From contig NZ_JAUHLI010000001.1 in the NCBI RefSeq assembly GCF_036325985.1, positions 186,001-250,000 on the forward strand: 64,000 bases of DNA, written 5' to 3'. This stretch comes from Alkalimonas cellulosilytica (GTDB taxonomy: Bacteria > Pseudomonadota > Gammaproteobacteria > Enterobacterales > Alteromonadaceae). The notes under the pieces are model-generated. The model saw only the letters and a list, made by a program, of their open reading frames with translations. It searched no databases and was not told the DNA's origin. Of the stretch, positions 32,967-41,238 are shown piece after piece (position 1 is the first letter of the stretch; the number at the start of each line of letters is the position of its first letter). A program made the translations under genes and the position numbers.

Positions 32967-33506
32967 ATGAACGTACATCACGCGTTAAAGGGGATTTTAA
33001 TCGCTTTGCCAATCCTGACACTGGCGGCTTGTAGTTCCACGTCGCAAACCAGTGCTTCAGACGCTGAGGCTGAAGCTGCCCGCCGTGCTCAGATGGAGCG
33101 CGATGCGGCGGTACAGGTTGAGCGGGCCGAGCAAGCGGTGACACCGGCTGAGCGCGTTCGTCAGCAGATGGAAGCACTGCGCCAGGAAAATGTGATTTAC
33201 TTTGATTTTGACCGTTCCACCATCCGCCAGGAGTTCGTAGAAAGCCTGCGTGCTCATGGTGAGTTCCTGCGCAACAACCCATCGGTGCGTGTGACCATTG
33301 AAGGCCACACCGACGAGCGTGGCACGCCAGAGTACAACATTGCATTGGGTGAGCGTCGTGCTCAGGCTGTGGTACAGTATCTGCAAAACCTGGGTGTACC
33401 AGCCAATCAGATGCGCACTGTAAGCTATGGCGAAGAGCGTCCGGTTGATATGTCACGTACCGAAGCAGGCTTTGCGAAAAACCGTCGCGCTGTATTGGTG
33501 TATTAA
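32967..33506 (+). CDS. pal: Peptidoglycan-associated lipoprotein Pal
   Basis: A 179-residue outer membrane lipoprotein (lipobox LAAC, Cys22), followed by a charged linker and an OmpA-like peptidoglycan-binding domain. The domain shows VIYFDFDRSTI, VTIEGHTDERGTPEYNIALGERRA and VSYGEERP, with the diaminopimelate-binding Asp/Arg residues present. An AAGGA site precedes the ATG. The linker is rich in Ala/Glu/Arg and longer than in E. coli Pal. Confidence 0.97.
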   Translation: MNVHHALKGILIALPILTLAACSSTSQTSASDAEAEAARRAQMERDAAVQVERAEQAVTPAERVRQQMEALRQENVIYFDFDRSTIRQEFVESLRAHGEFLRNNPSVRVTIEGHTDERGTPEYNIALGERRAQAVVQYLQNLGVPANQMRTVSYGEERPVDMSRTEAGFAKNRRAVLVY

Positions 33507-33531
33507 TTCCTGCTAAGAGAAGCGTTGTACA

Positions 33532-34299
33532 ATGAAAAAAACCATGATCGTGCTGGCTAGTCTGCTCTCTGCAGCTGCCATTGCCAATCCGGCTCCGGTT
33601 TCTGATATCAGTCGGAGTCGGGGGGCAGTATCTACAGCGGCAAGCGGTAGTATTGAGCAGCGGCTGGAGGCCTTGGAGCGGGTGGTAGAAGCTCGTGCCA
33701 ATGCGCAGCTTCGGATGCAACAGCAGCTGGAGCAGTTGCTGGATGAGGTCTCGGAGTTGCGGGGGCAAACAGAACTGCACAGCCATCAATTGGAAGAAAT
33801 TGTACAACGCCAACGTGATATCTATCAGGAGATAGAGCGTCGCATGGCAGCGGGCCCTGCACCTGTGGCAACACAGGTGCAGACCAGCATTGAGCCAGCG
33901 ACCACGCCATTCTCTTCCGATGTCTCTGAAAATGATGCTTACGATCGTGCGGTACAAATGGTATTGCGTGATCGGCGTTACGATGCAGCCATCACCGAGT
34001 TTGAACGTTTCCTACAGCAGTACCCCAATTCAGTCTATGCCGCTAATGCCAATTACTGGCTGGGGGAGTTGGTGCTGCGTGATAACGAGTTATCCAAGGC
34101 CAAAACCTATTTTCAGCGGGTGGTGCAAAACTTTGCAGACAGCAGCAAAGTGCCGGATGCACTGTTTAAGCTGGGTCAAATTGCCGAGCGGGAAAATAAC
34201 CTGAATGCCGCCAAAGGGTATTATCGTCAGGTGGTGCAGCAGCATCCGAATGCACCGGCTGTGCGCTTGGCACAGGGCCGGCTCGATAGCCTGAACTAG
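33532..34299 (+). CDS. cpoB: Cell division coordinator CpoB (YbgF)
   Basis: A 255-residue periplasmic protein: signal peptide (about 1-19), an N-terminal coiled coil for trimerisation (about 40-105, SIEQRLEALERVVEARANAQ), and C-terminal TPR repeats (about 140-255, YDRAVQMVLRDRRYDAAITEFERFLQQYP). CpoB coordinates outer-membrane constriction with septal peptidoglycan synthesis through TolA and PBP1B. It is the final gene of tolQRAB-pal-cpoB, and tRNA-Lys genes and nadA follow as in many gammaproteobacteria. Confidence 0.95.
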   Translation: MKKTMIVLASLLSAAAIANPAPVSDISRSRGAVSTAASGSIEQRLEALERVVEARANAQLRMQQQLEQLLDEVSELRGQTELHSHQLEEIVQRQRDIYQEIERRMAAGPAPVATQVQTSIEPATTPFSSDVSENDAYDRAVQMVLRDRRYDAAITEFERFLQQYPNSVYAANANYWLGELVLRDNELSKAKTYFQRVVQNFADSSKVPDALFKLGQIAERENNLNAAKGYYRQVVQQHPNAPAVRLAQGRLDSLN

Positions 34300-34391
34300 G
34301 AAAAAAGGTTACTGTGCTGTTGTCATTTTCAGCAAGTTGCTTTCAATTTAAGCGTTTGGCAGCAGCAACCGGTATTTTTTTGTTTTTTTGG

Positions 34392-34419
34392 TTGCACTGA
34401 CGCCTGAAATCAGTAAGAT
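34392..34419 (+). promoter_or_regulatory. Promoter of the tRNA-Lys cluster
   Basis: TTGCAC (34392-34397) and TAAGAT (34414-34419), 16 bp apart, followed by a GC-rich discriminator (GCGTCCGCGGCG) of the kind that confers stringent control on stable RNA promoters. The first tRNA begins 15 bp later. Confidence 0.65.
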
Positions 34420-34434
34420 ATGCGTCCGCGGCGA

Positions 34435-34510
34435 GGGTCATTAGCTCAGCTGGTAGAGCAGTGGACTTTTAATCCATTGGTCGATGGTTCGAATCCATCA
34501 TGACCCACCA
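34435..34510 (+). tRNA. tRNA-Lys(TTT), copy 1
   Basis: A complete 76-nt tRNA including encoded CCA. The acceptor stem GGGTCAT pairs with ATGACCC; the anticodon loop is CTTTTAA, giving anticodon TTT; the T-arm is GATGGTTCGAATCCATC. This is the first of three tandem copies. Confidence 0.98.
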
Positions 34511-34536
34511 CCGCCTCTTTTTGATACATCTGAACT

Positions 34537-34612
34537 GGGTCATTAGCTCAGCTGGTAGAGCAGTGGACTTTTAATCCATTGGTCGATGGTTCGAATCCAT
34601 CATGACCCACCA
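34537..34612 (+). tRNA. tRNA-Lys(TTT), copy 2
   Basis: Base-for-base identical over 76 nt to the copy at 34435, including CCA. The spacer from copy 1 is 26 bp and unlike the next spacer, so the genes but not the spacers are conserved. Confidence 0.98.
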
Positions 34613-34639
34613 GGTTCAGTTTGTCAGATATCCCTTAGT

Positions 34640-34715
34640 GGGTCATTAGCTCAGCTGGTAGAGCAGTGGACTTTTAATCCATTGGTCGATGGTTCGAATC
34701 CATCATGACCCACCA
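34640..34715 (+). tRNA. tRNA-Lys(TTT), copy 3
   Basis: Third identical 76-nt copy with encoded CCA, 27 bp after copy 2 and about 100 bp before nadA. Confidence 0.98.
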
Positions 34716-34813
34716 CTTCTTGTTTTTTAGCCTAATCCGCACCGCAAATTTTGTCATTTCCCTTGCTCTCAAGGTATAATGCCGGCCCTTTATCGGTAAC
34801 GAAGACTGGCACG

Positions 34814-35872
34814 ATGGAACAAAGTTTGTATTTCGACGAACAGCAGTTTGTTTTTCCGCGCAAGCCTATGCCGCTGCAACCGCAGCAGGCTGCAGAGTAC
34901 AAGGCGCGTATTAAAGCCTTATTACAACAGCACAATGCCGTCTTAGTGGCGCATTACTACACCGATCCTGAAATTCAGGCACTGGCAGAAGCAACCGGCG
35001 GTTGCGTGTCCGACTCGCTGGAAATGGCCCGCTTTGGTAAAGAACATCCGGCCGATACGCTGATCGTGGCCGGTGTACGCTTTATGGGTGAAACTGCCAA
35101 AATCCTAAGCCCGGAAAAAACTGTGCTGATGCCAACCCTGGAGGCGACTTGTTCGCTGGATTTAGGTTGCCCGGCCAAAGAGTTCTCCGATTTTTGCGAT
35201 GCGCATCCGGATCGGGTGGTGGTGGTCTATGCCAATACCTCCGCCGCGGTTAAAGCCAGAGCCGATTGGGTTGTGACCTCATCCATCGCTCTGGATGTGG
35301 TGGATTATCTGGACAGTCAGGGTAAAAAAATCCTCTGGGGACCGGACAAGCACCTTGGCGCCTACGTGCAAAAGCAAACTGGTGCCGACATGCTGCTATG
35401 GAACGGGGCCTGCATTGTGCACGACGAGTTCAAAGCCAAAGCGCTGTTGGAGCTGAAAAAGCAGTACCCCAATGCCGCGGTCTTGGTGCACCCGGAATCA
35501 CCGGACTCAGTGGTGCAACTGGCCGATGCGGTCGGTTCCACCAGCCAGCTGATCAAAGCCAGCCAAACGCTGCCTAACGACACCTTTATCGTCGCCACCG
35601 ACAAAGGCATCTTTTACAAAATGCAGCAGCAGGCACCCGGTAAGACCTTTATCGAAGCACCAACCGGCGGCAATGGCGCCACCTGCCGTAGCTGCGCGCA
35701 CTGCCCCTGGATGGCGATGAATGGCCTGCAAGCGATTGAAGAAGCCCTGGTCAAGCGCGAAGGGCATGAAATCTTTGTCGATGACGCATTACGCCACAAA
35801 GCCTTGCTACCACTGGATCGGATGCTGAACTTTGCCAAAGAGCAGCAGGTTGCGGTGAAGGGCAATGCCTGA
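34814..35872 (+). CDS. nadA: Quinolinate synthase NadA
   Basis: A 352-residue 4Fe-4S enzyme that condenses iminoaspartate with dihydroxyacetone phosphate to quinolinate in NAD biosynthesis. The conserved cysteines are visible in EATCSLDLGCPAKEF, NGACIVHDEF and TCRSCAHCPWMAMN; the GGCVSDSLEMARF and HPESPDSVVQLAD substrate segments are intact. The ATG at 34814 matches the family start; the frame reaches back to 34751 but without a ribosome site. The cpoB-tRNA-nadA order is conserved with E. coli. Confidence 0.97.
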   Translation: MEQSLYFDEQQFVFPRKPMPLQPQQAAEYKARIKALLQQHNAVLVAHYYTDPEIQALAEATGGCVSDSLEMARFGKEHPADTLIVAGVRFMGETAKILSPEKTVLMPTLEATCSLDLGCPAKEFSDFCDAHPDRVVVVYANTSAAVKARADWVVTSSIALDVVDYLDSQGKKILWGPDKHLGAYVQKQTGADMLLWNGACIVHDEFKAKALLELKKQYPNAAVLVHPESPDSVVQLADAVGSTSQLIKASQTLPNDTFIVATDKGIFYKMQQQAPGKTFIEAPTGGNGATCRSCAHCPWMAMNGLQAIEEALVKREGHEIFVDDALRHKALLPLDRMLNFAKEQQVAVKGNA

Positions 35873-35917
35873 ACTGGTTAATTTGCCAGCAGAAAACAGC
35901 GAAGCAACAGATAACTG

Positions 35918-35946
35918 TTGCAACAAAGCCGCTTTTTACCTAGTAT
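35918..35946 (+). promoter_or_regulatory. Promoter of tRNA-Ser
   Basis: TTGCAA (35918-35923) and TAGTAT (35941-35946) are 17 bp apart with a GC-rich discriminator after the -10. A CAACAG/CTGTTG inverted repeat (35905-35920) overlaps the -35. Confidence 0.65.
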
Positions 35947-35971
35947 AGCGGCGCTCGCTACGGCGAGTATC

Positions 35972-36061
35972 GGAGAGGTGGCTGAGTGGCTGAAGGCGCA
36001 CGCCTGGAAAGTGTGTTTAGGTTAACCCCTAACGAGGGTTCGAATCCCTCCCTCTCCGCCA
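35972..36061 (+). tRNA. tRNA-Ser(GGA), integration target of the downstream element
   Basis: A complete 90-nt class II tRNA with a long variable arm (TGTGTTTAGGTTAACCCCTAA region). The acceptor stem GGAGAGG pairs with CCTCTCC, the anticodon loop is CTGGAAA (anticodon GGA), the T-arm is GAGGGTTCGAATCCCTC, and CCA is encoded. An integrase gene begins 212 bp downstream, so the 3' part of this gene serves as attL. Confidence 0.97.
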
Positions 36062-36069
36062 TATTTAAG
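36041..36069 (+). other. attL: tRNA-Ser 3' end and flank
   Basis: The T-arm/acceptor sequence of tRNA-Ser plus CGCCATATT. P4-type integrases typically recombine in such 3' ends. The exact crossover cannot be read. Confidence 0.55.
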
Positions 36070-36094
36070 ACTAGCCTGGTCCAAATAGGCACAG

Positions 36095-36120
36095 AACCCC
36101 GCGTAACTGCGGGGTTTTTT
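36095..36120 (+). terminator. Terminator after tRNA-Ser
   Basis: AACCCCGC (36095-36102) pairs with GCGGGGTT (36109-36116), 6-nt loop, followed by T6. It lies inside the element, so it was probably brought in to restore termination of the tRNA gene. Confidence 0.85.
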
Positions 36121-36175
36121 GTTTCCATACGGTCTAGATTGGTCTATCTTAAACCAACAGGTACCACCAATTAAT

Positions 36176-36257
36176 GGGGGTACGGCTGGGGTAACAGCGG
36201 TTTGTTCTGCTTTGTGTACCCCCAAACGGTGTTGGAGCCCCCGCACAACAGGGGGTA
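36176..36257 (+). repeat. GGGGTA repeats before the integrase (possible arm-type sites)
   Basis: GGGGGTA occurs at 36176-36182 and 36251-36257, GGGGTA at 36188-36193, and the inverted TACCCCC at 36217-36223. Repeats like this between att and int could be integrase arm sites or excisionase/operator sites. No binding partner is shown by the sequence. Confidence 0.4.
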
Positions 36258-36272
36258 TCAGGAGGATCGACC

Positions 36273-37490
36273 ATGCCATTGACTGTGCTGCAGGTAGAAA
36301 AAGCCAAACCCAAAGAAAAAAATTACAAACTGACCGATGAAAAAGGGATGTTTCTTTTGGTCACCAAAGCCGGTGGCAAGTACTGGCGTCTAAAATACCG
36401 CTACGATGGCAAGGAAAAAGCACTGGCCATTGGCACCTACCCAGATCTCAGCCTGAAGGATGCGCGTGAAATCCGCGATGAGGCTCGGAATAAAATTGCC
36501 AAAGGCATCGACCCTTCAGCAGAAAAGCAAGCTAGAAAAAAAGCCAGCACCTTAGCCGCCGAGAATAGCTTTGAATCTGTGGCACTGGAGTGGTACCAGG
36601 TGCGCATGTCGGATAAAAGCGATACTCACCAAACCCGAACCAAGAGCATGCTCAAAACCTACTTGTTTCCTTACATTGGCCGTAAGCCGGTGCATGAGAT
36701 CACACCCATGATGATGTTGGATGTGCTTCGAAAGGTGGAAGATAAAGGCATCATAGAAACAGCACGCCGGGTGAAGCAAACAGCCAGCCAGGTTTTCCGC
36801 TATGCCGTTGTGACCGAACGTGCCCCCCATGATCCGACTTCAGACTTGCGTGGTGCTTTAAAGACCCCTAAGAAAGGTCACTACTCGGCACTGACAGAGC
36901 CAAAGCAGGTAGCGCGATTAATGTTGGCTATTGATTGCTTTGATGGCACCTATGTCGTCCAGGCTGCGCTTAAGTGCTCTGCATTGTGGTTTTGCCGCCC
37001 GGGTGAGCTCAGGCACCTTAAGTGGAGTGAAGTGAACTGGGCTGACAATCGCATCGAGATCATTGCTGAGAAAACACACCAAGAACACATTATTCCACTC
37101 AGCCGGCAGTCCAGGGAAATTCTTGAATCACTGCAACCGGTTACTGGGGATAGCCAATACGTGTTCGCATCCCCCAAAACACGTAGCCGCCCAATCTCTG
37201 AGAATGCGATACGCAGTGCGCTTCGTTCTATGGGATTTACGAATGAGGAAATGACAGCACACGGTTTCAGAGCTACGGCCAGAACTTTGCTGGATGAGGT
37301 GCTGAATTACCGGGTGGAGTGGATTGAGCAGCAGCTGGCGCATTCCGTCAAAGATGCCAACGGTCGGGCCTACAACCGCACCAAACATTTGCCGCAGCGC
37401 TTTGAAATGATGCAGCGTTGGGCCGATTATTTGGACGAGTTAAGAGCTGCAGCTGTTGCTGGCAACGTGATTACTGCTCAATTTGGATAA
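36273..37490 (+). CDS. Tyrosine-type integrase (P4/DUF4102 arm-binding family)
   Basis: A 405-residue site-specific recombinase. An N-terminal DUF4102 arm-DNA-binding domain (about 1-90, VEKAKPKEKNYKLTDEKGMFLLV and ALAIGTYPDLSLKDAREIRDEAR) is followed by a SAM-like core-binding domain (about 100-185) and the catalytic domain. Catalytic residues can be placed at Arg242 (CRPGELRHL), His330 and Arg333 (HGFRATART), His357 (QLAHSVKD) and the nucleophile Tyr367 (AYNRT). The gene lies next to tRNA-Ser and reads away from it, as usual for this family. It would integrate and excise the element. Confidence 0.96.
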   Translation: MPLTVLQVEKAKPKEKNYKLTDEKGMFLLVTKAGGKYWRLKYRYDGKEKALAIGTYPDLSLKDAREIRDEARNKIAKGIDPSAEKQARKKASTLAAENSFESVALEWYQVRMSDKSDTHQTRTKSMLKTYLFPYIGRKPVHEITPMMMLDVLRKVEDKGIIETARRVKQTASQVFRYAVVTERAPHDPTSDLRGALKTPKKGHYSALTEPKQVARLMLAIDCFDGTYVVQAALKCSALWFCRPGELRHLKWSEVNWADNRIEIIAEKTHQEHIIPLSRQSREILESLQPVTGDSQYVFASPKTRSRPISENAIRSALRSMGFTNEEMTAHGFRATARTLLDEVLNYRVEWIEQQLAHSVKDANGRAYNRTKHLPQRFEMMQRWADYLDELRAAAVAGNVITAQFG

Positions 37491-37496
37491 TTAAAC

Positions 37497-38345
37497 ATGG
37501 TCAAATTAGCTGAAATCCCACCAATGCAATACTTTTCGTTAGTTCGTGCAGCCAAGTTACTTTCAATAGAAATTGACGACTTAGCCCACCTGCTAGAAGT
37601 CGGAGTCATTTGGCCTATGGTACGAATTGAGCAGTATCAGCAAGGAGCTATGTTGGTCAGCCAGCAAACCATAGATGATGCATTGGATTCACATAAATAC
37701 TGTCTATTTTTGCCTTCATCTGGCATTGGCGTTGTGTCTAATCTCAAATTAGATGATTGCTATGATGAATTAGCAGTTAGTGAATTGAGGCCGCTGTACC
37801 TAAACAGGTTATTCCCTTTCCGGGGTGATGAGCTAAAAGAAATTTCAGTATATATTTCTGGATATTGGATGGCATCAAAGTACTACGTCAACTTTGTTGA
37901 TGGCTTTGCTTCTTCACTTGCGGTCAATGAGGTTGAATCTATCTTATTGGAGGAGTCAGAATTTAATTTTAAAAGAGCTGGCTTCGAAGTTGACATCGAG
38001 TTTCCTGAAATTCAGTTTCATAATGTTTTTCTTTCAAGAGAGAACGTTTTAAAAATTCGGGATGCGATTACTAAAGGTGAAGTTTTAGATAGTCATTATG
38101 TCCTCGAGCGGGGGTTTATTCAGAAATACTCACCAGCTCCAACAGCAGTAGAAAAGCAAACTTACAAGCAAGCTGCCATGATTAAAGGGTTAATTAGCCT
38201 CCTACCTTCAGTTGAACCCGACTTATTAAAAAGTCCACACAAGCTCCACACAAAACTGGATCAGTTATTCAGAGATGCAGGAGTTAGTTATCCGGTTTCA
38301 GATGGTAAAACCCTGAAAGATTGGATGGAGAAGGCGGATAAATAG
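37497..38345 (+). CDS. Hypothetical protein adjacent to integrase
   Basis: A 282-residue protein that I cannot assign. The N-terminal 60 residues (YFSLVRAAKLLSIEIDDLAHLLEVGVI) look like a helix-turn-helix or MerR-like site-recognition segment. The middle is rich in aromatic and acidic residues, and the C-terminus (about 215-282) is helical with KQAAMIKGLISLLPSVEPDLL. The codon composition is notably AT-rich relative to the integrase. It starts seven bases after the integrase stop, so co-transcription is likely. A regulatory or element-maintenance role is possible but unsupported by a known domain. Confidence 0.65.
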   Translation: MVKLAEIPPMQYFSLVRAAKLLSIEIDDLAHLLEVGVIWPMVRIEQYQQGAMLVSQQTIDDALDSHKYCLFLPSSGIGVVSNLKLDDCYDELAVSELRPLYLNRLFPFRGDELKEISVYISGYWMASKYYVNFVDGFASSLAVNEVESILLEESEFNFKRAGFEVDIEFPEIQFHNVFLSRENVLKIRDAITKGEVLDSHYVLERGFIQKYSPAPTAVEKQTYKQAAMIKGLISLLPSVEPDLLKSPHKLHTKLDQLFRDAGVSYPVSDGKTLKDWMEKADK

Positions 38346-38365
38346 ATCGGAATTTTTATCAACCA

Positions 38366-38389
38366 ATCGGAGTTTTACATAACTCCGAT
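38366..38389 (+). promoter_or_regulatory. Hairpin/palindrome upstream of alpA
   Basis: ATCGGAGTT and AACTCCGAT form a perfect 9-bp inverted repeat with a 6-nt centre. The ATCGGA half also occurs just upstream at 38345-38350. It may be an operator for AlpA or a terminator for the gene before; no T-run follows. Confidence 0.4.
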
Positions 38390-38452
38390 ACAGGTTTAGC
38401 GCGAATTTGCAAAATAGCCCCTGTCATCCACAACAAGCCAAAGGGGGCTACC

Positions 38453-38668
38453 ATGACACAACCTCATACCACACCACCACGTTTACTGCGTATGCCGTCC
38501 GTGCAAGATCGGGTCGGCTTATGCAAGGCGAGCATCTACAACCGAATCAAAGACGGCACCTTTCCAAAACCAGTGTCACTGGGCGGGAAGAGTGTTGCCT
38601 GGCTGGAAAGCGACATCAACCAATGGATTGCAGAGCGTTGCCAAGCTGCAAACCAAGATGCTGCCTAA
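38453..38668 (+). CDS. AlpA family excisionase/transcriptional regulator
   Basis: A 71-residue AlpA-type protein with the MerR-like helix-turn-helix LLRMPSVQDRVGLCKASIYNRIKDGTFPKPVSLGGKSVAWLESDINQWI. Regulators of this type activate integrase/excision functions in P4-like satellites. It is immediately followed (11 bp) by the primase gene. A perfect inverted repeat lies 64 bp upstream. Confidence 0.92.
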   Translation: MTQPHTTPPRLLRMPSVQDRVGLCKASIYNRIKDGTFPKPVSLGGKSVAWLESDINQWIAERCQAANQDAA

Positions 38669-38678
38669 GGAGATGATC

Positions 38679-39659
38679 ATGAGTGACCATAAAAAACGCC
38701 CGGCTGCATCCGGGCGTCGGGGTGAATACATCTCAAGGAGTTCTGTTCAGCATTCACCGTACCAGTTTATACCAGCTGATTCCATTTGCCACGCCTTTTC
38801 ACAGGTGTTTGGCCAGGTAGATCACGACTTTGCCTGCGACGGCAACTTGCACCGTTTGGACGACCCAACCGGCAAGACAGGCAACAAGGCTTGTTGGTAT
38901 GTTAGCGAGCATGATTCAGGTGTATTTGGCAGCTGGCGCGAAGGCGTGATTTACCGCTATAAGATGATCAAAGTTGATCGCAAAACCGAATCGGACCCGC
39001 AGCAACAAGCAAAGCACAGGGCATTGTGGCAGCAAAAAAAGCTGTTGCGTGAACAAGAGCGCATCATGCTGCAAGCTAAAGCCCAGATTAAGGCTCAGCA
39101 CCTTTGGACGCAGGCAACGCCGGCAATTCAGCACCCATACCTGCTGCGAAAACAACTTCCTGCTCTTAACCTGCGACAAGCCAGCAACGCACTTGTGGTA
39201 CCGCTTTTTTATCGTGACAAGCTATGCAACGTACAGTTCATTACAGCCGACGGTCAAAAACGTTTCTTAAAGCATGGCCGTGTGCAGGGTGCTTTCTGCC
39301 CGCTGGGTACTGAGGATGCAACCGAGCGTCTGCTGATTTGCGAAGGCTGGGCCACTGGGGCAACGCTGCATATGCAGTATGATCTGCCCATCGCATGTGC
39401 CATGTTTGCAGGCAACCTAGTGCATGTAGCACGGGAGTTGCGCGCGCGTTATCCCAAACGGCCAATCGTGATCTGTGCTGATGATGATCGTCAATCACAG
39501 CGAAATGTTGGTCTGGCATCAGCAAAGCATGCAGCTCAAGTCATTGCTGCGAGCTGGGCGAAACCTACCTGGCCAGATGACGCACCAACCAATCTGACCG
39601 ACTTCAACGATCTTTACCTTTGGATGCTGCAACAAGGGGGTTGCCATGAGTGCTACTAA
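38679..39659 (+). CDS. Toprim-domain primase-like replication protein
   Basis: A 326-residue protein with a C-terminal Toprim domain: RLLICEGWATGATLH carries the catalytic Glu and VICADDDRQSQRN the DxD-type metal site. The N-terminal half may be a DNA/zinc-binding region but I see no clear zinc motif. The ATG at 38679 is chosen because AAGGAG lies six bases before it; the long frame starting at 38592 overlaps alpA. The final 14 bases overlap the next gene, so it and the ATPase are translationally coupled and form the element's replication module. Confidence 0.88.
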   Translation: MSDHKKRPAASGRRGEYISRSSVQHSPYQFIPADSICHAFSQVFGQVDHDFACDGNLHRLDDPTGKTGNKACWYVSEHDSGVFGSWREGVIYRYKMIKVDRKTESDPQQQAKHRALWQQKKLLREQERIMLQAKAQIKAQHLWTQATPAIQHPYLLRKQLPALNLRQASNALVVPLFYRDKLCNVQFITADGQKRFLKHGRVQGAFCPLGTEDATERLLICEGWATGATLHMQYDLPIACAMFAGNLVHVARELRARYPKRPIVICADDDRQSQRNVGLASAKHAAQVIAASWAKPTWPDDAPTNLTDFNDLYLWMLQQGGCHECY

Positions 39660-41238
39660 AATCAGCCTGCTTCCGCCGCTTGATCCAAAACCCATCGAGG
39701 TGGAGGAAACGAAGTCGTTGCTTGATCAGATATTGCAGGATGCGCTGGCTCAGTTCGAACTGTTTCATGATCAAAACAAAGAATGCTATGCCAAAAGTCT
39801 AAGCACTGGCTTGGTGTGGCGACTGAACAGTCGTGCTTTTAGGGATGAAATTTCCACCACCTTTTATGAGCAGCACGCCAAAGCCCTGCGTGCACAAACC
39901 CTTGCCGATACCATTGCACAGCTTAGTGCATTGGCACGTTGCAAAAACATCATGAGGGAAGTGCATCAGCGTGTCGCCAAGCACGATGGCAAATACTACT
40001 TGGATCTATGCGAGGCCAATACCACCAGAGCCATTTGCTGGCATGCCGGCGGCTGGGCCATCGTATCGCACCCACCGGTAGAGTTTGTGCGAAGCGATGC
40101 CATGCAACCCCTGCCTATCCCAACATCAGATGCATCGCTAGATGCACTGTGGAAGCTTTGCAATATTCCGCTATCGAAACAGATCTTTGTGATTGCCTGG
40201 ATCATCGATGCATGGCGACCTGATACGGTGTACCCCGGCCTGGAGTTGATCGGTGAGCAAGGCAGTGGCAAAAGCACAACAGCAGAAATTATTCGCATGT
40301 TGGTGGATCCGAATGCATGCAATTTGCGCAGTGCACCCAAGTCAAAAGAGGACGTCTTTGTCACCGCAGGCGTCAATCATGTTGTGGCTTATGAAAACTT
40401 AAGCCATCTGTCGGGAGAGATGCAAGACAACCTCTGTGTTTTATCCACCGGTGGCGGGCATGCCAAGCGCAAGCTCTACTCGGATGCTGATGAGCACGTG
40501 ATCAATGTAAAACGGCCCTGGATACTCAATGGCATCTCTGCATGCGTCACGCAGCAGGACCTGGTGGATCGGGTGATCAGCATTGAGTGCCCGGTCATCA
40601 AAAGCCGTATTGCCGAGCGCGAGCAAAAGCTGCTTTTAACTCAGCAGTTGCCTAAGATCTTGGCTGCGTTATTGGATATTGCCTGCAAAGCCGAAGCCCA
40701 TATAGCCAAGGTGCTGATCCCGGCAGAAAAGCGGCCAAGACTCTTGGAGTTTTGCCAGCTGGGCATGGCCATTACCAAGCACATGCATAAGGATGAGCAG
40801 AAATTTTTGACACTGTTTAGTCAAGATCGGCAAGAGTTGATCAGCCGGGCAATAGAAACAAGCCCAGTCTGCGCTGCATTGATTGAGTTGATGGTACACG
40901 AAACCATGATCGAAGCACCGCTATCAATCATACTCAGCCGCCTTAAAAGGCCAGAGTACTGTGACAGCTGGCCAAGGTCGCCAAAAGGGCTAGGCGATTT
41001 ACTCAGGCGCAATGCACCGGCATTACGGCAATGTGGTATTCAGTGCAAATCACTGGGAAAAATAGGCAGCCATGTGCATTGGCGTATCAGCAAAATGAGA
41101 GAGGATGCAAGTCTTGCAAGTCGTGATGTCGTCAAGGATCAAAACAACGCCAAGCACGACAAGACGACATGCACGACATTGTCCGGTACAAGTTGTTTGC
41201 AGGATGATGCAACACAAACCTGGGAGCAAACGCTATGA
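39646..41238 (+). CDS. P-loop ATPase/helicase-like replication protein
   Basis: A 530-residue protein with an ATPase core of the kind encoded next to Toprim primases in integrative elements. Walker A is GEQGSGKST near residue 200, Walker B-like VNHVVAYENLSHLSG follows, and sensor-like RPWILNGISACVTQQDLVDRVI comes later. It could act as a replicative helicase-like protein with the preceding primase. The C-terminal end (SRDVVKDQNNAKHDKTTC) is low-complexity and basic. It overlaps the primase gene by 14 bp and the next gene by 4 bp. Confidence 0.85.
   Translation: MSATKISLLPPLDPKPIEVEETKSLLDQILQDALAQFELFHDQNKECYAKSLSTGLVWRLNSRAFRDEISTTFYEQHAKALRAQTLADTIAQLSALARCKNIMREVHQRVAKHDGKYYLDLCEANTTRAICWHAGGWAIVSHPPVEFVRSDAMQPLPIPTSDASLDALWKLCNIPLSKQIFVIAWIIDAWRPDTVYPGLELIGEQGSGKSTTAEIIRMLVDPNACNLRSAPKSKEDVFVTAGVNHVVAYENLSHLSGEMQDNLCVLSTGGGHAKRKLYSDADEHVINVKRPWILNGISACVTQQDLVDRVISIECPVIKSRIAEREQKLLLTQQLPKILAALLDIACKAEAHIAKVLIPAEKRPRLLEFCQLGMAITKHMHKDEQKFLTLFSQDRQELISRAIETSPVCAALIELMVHETMIEAPLSIILSRLKRPEYCDSWPRSPKGLGDLLRRNAPALRQCGIQCKSLGKIGSHVHWRISKMREDASLASRDVVKDQNNAKHDKTTCTTLSGTSCLQDDATQTWEQTL

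Noticed and set aside
34356..34395. GCAACC/GGTTGC repeat with T-rich centre as the cpoB terminator
   Set aside because: The T-run lies in the loop rather than after the stem, and the repeat overlaps the tRNA promoter; it may be incidental.
36022..36279. Minus-strand frame of 85 residues over tRNA-Ser
   Set aside because: It is the well-known false frame produced by reading a tRNA-Ser gene backwards (ends in a GGIRTLVRG-type sequence).
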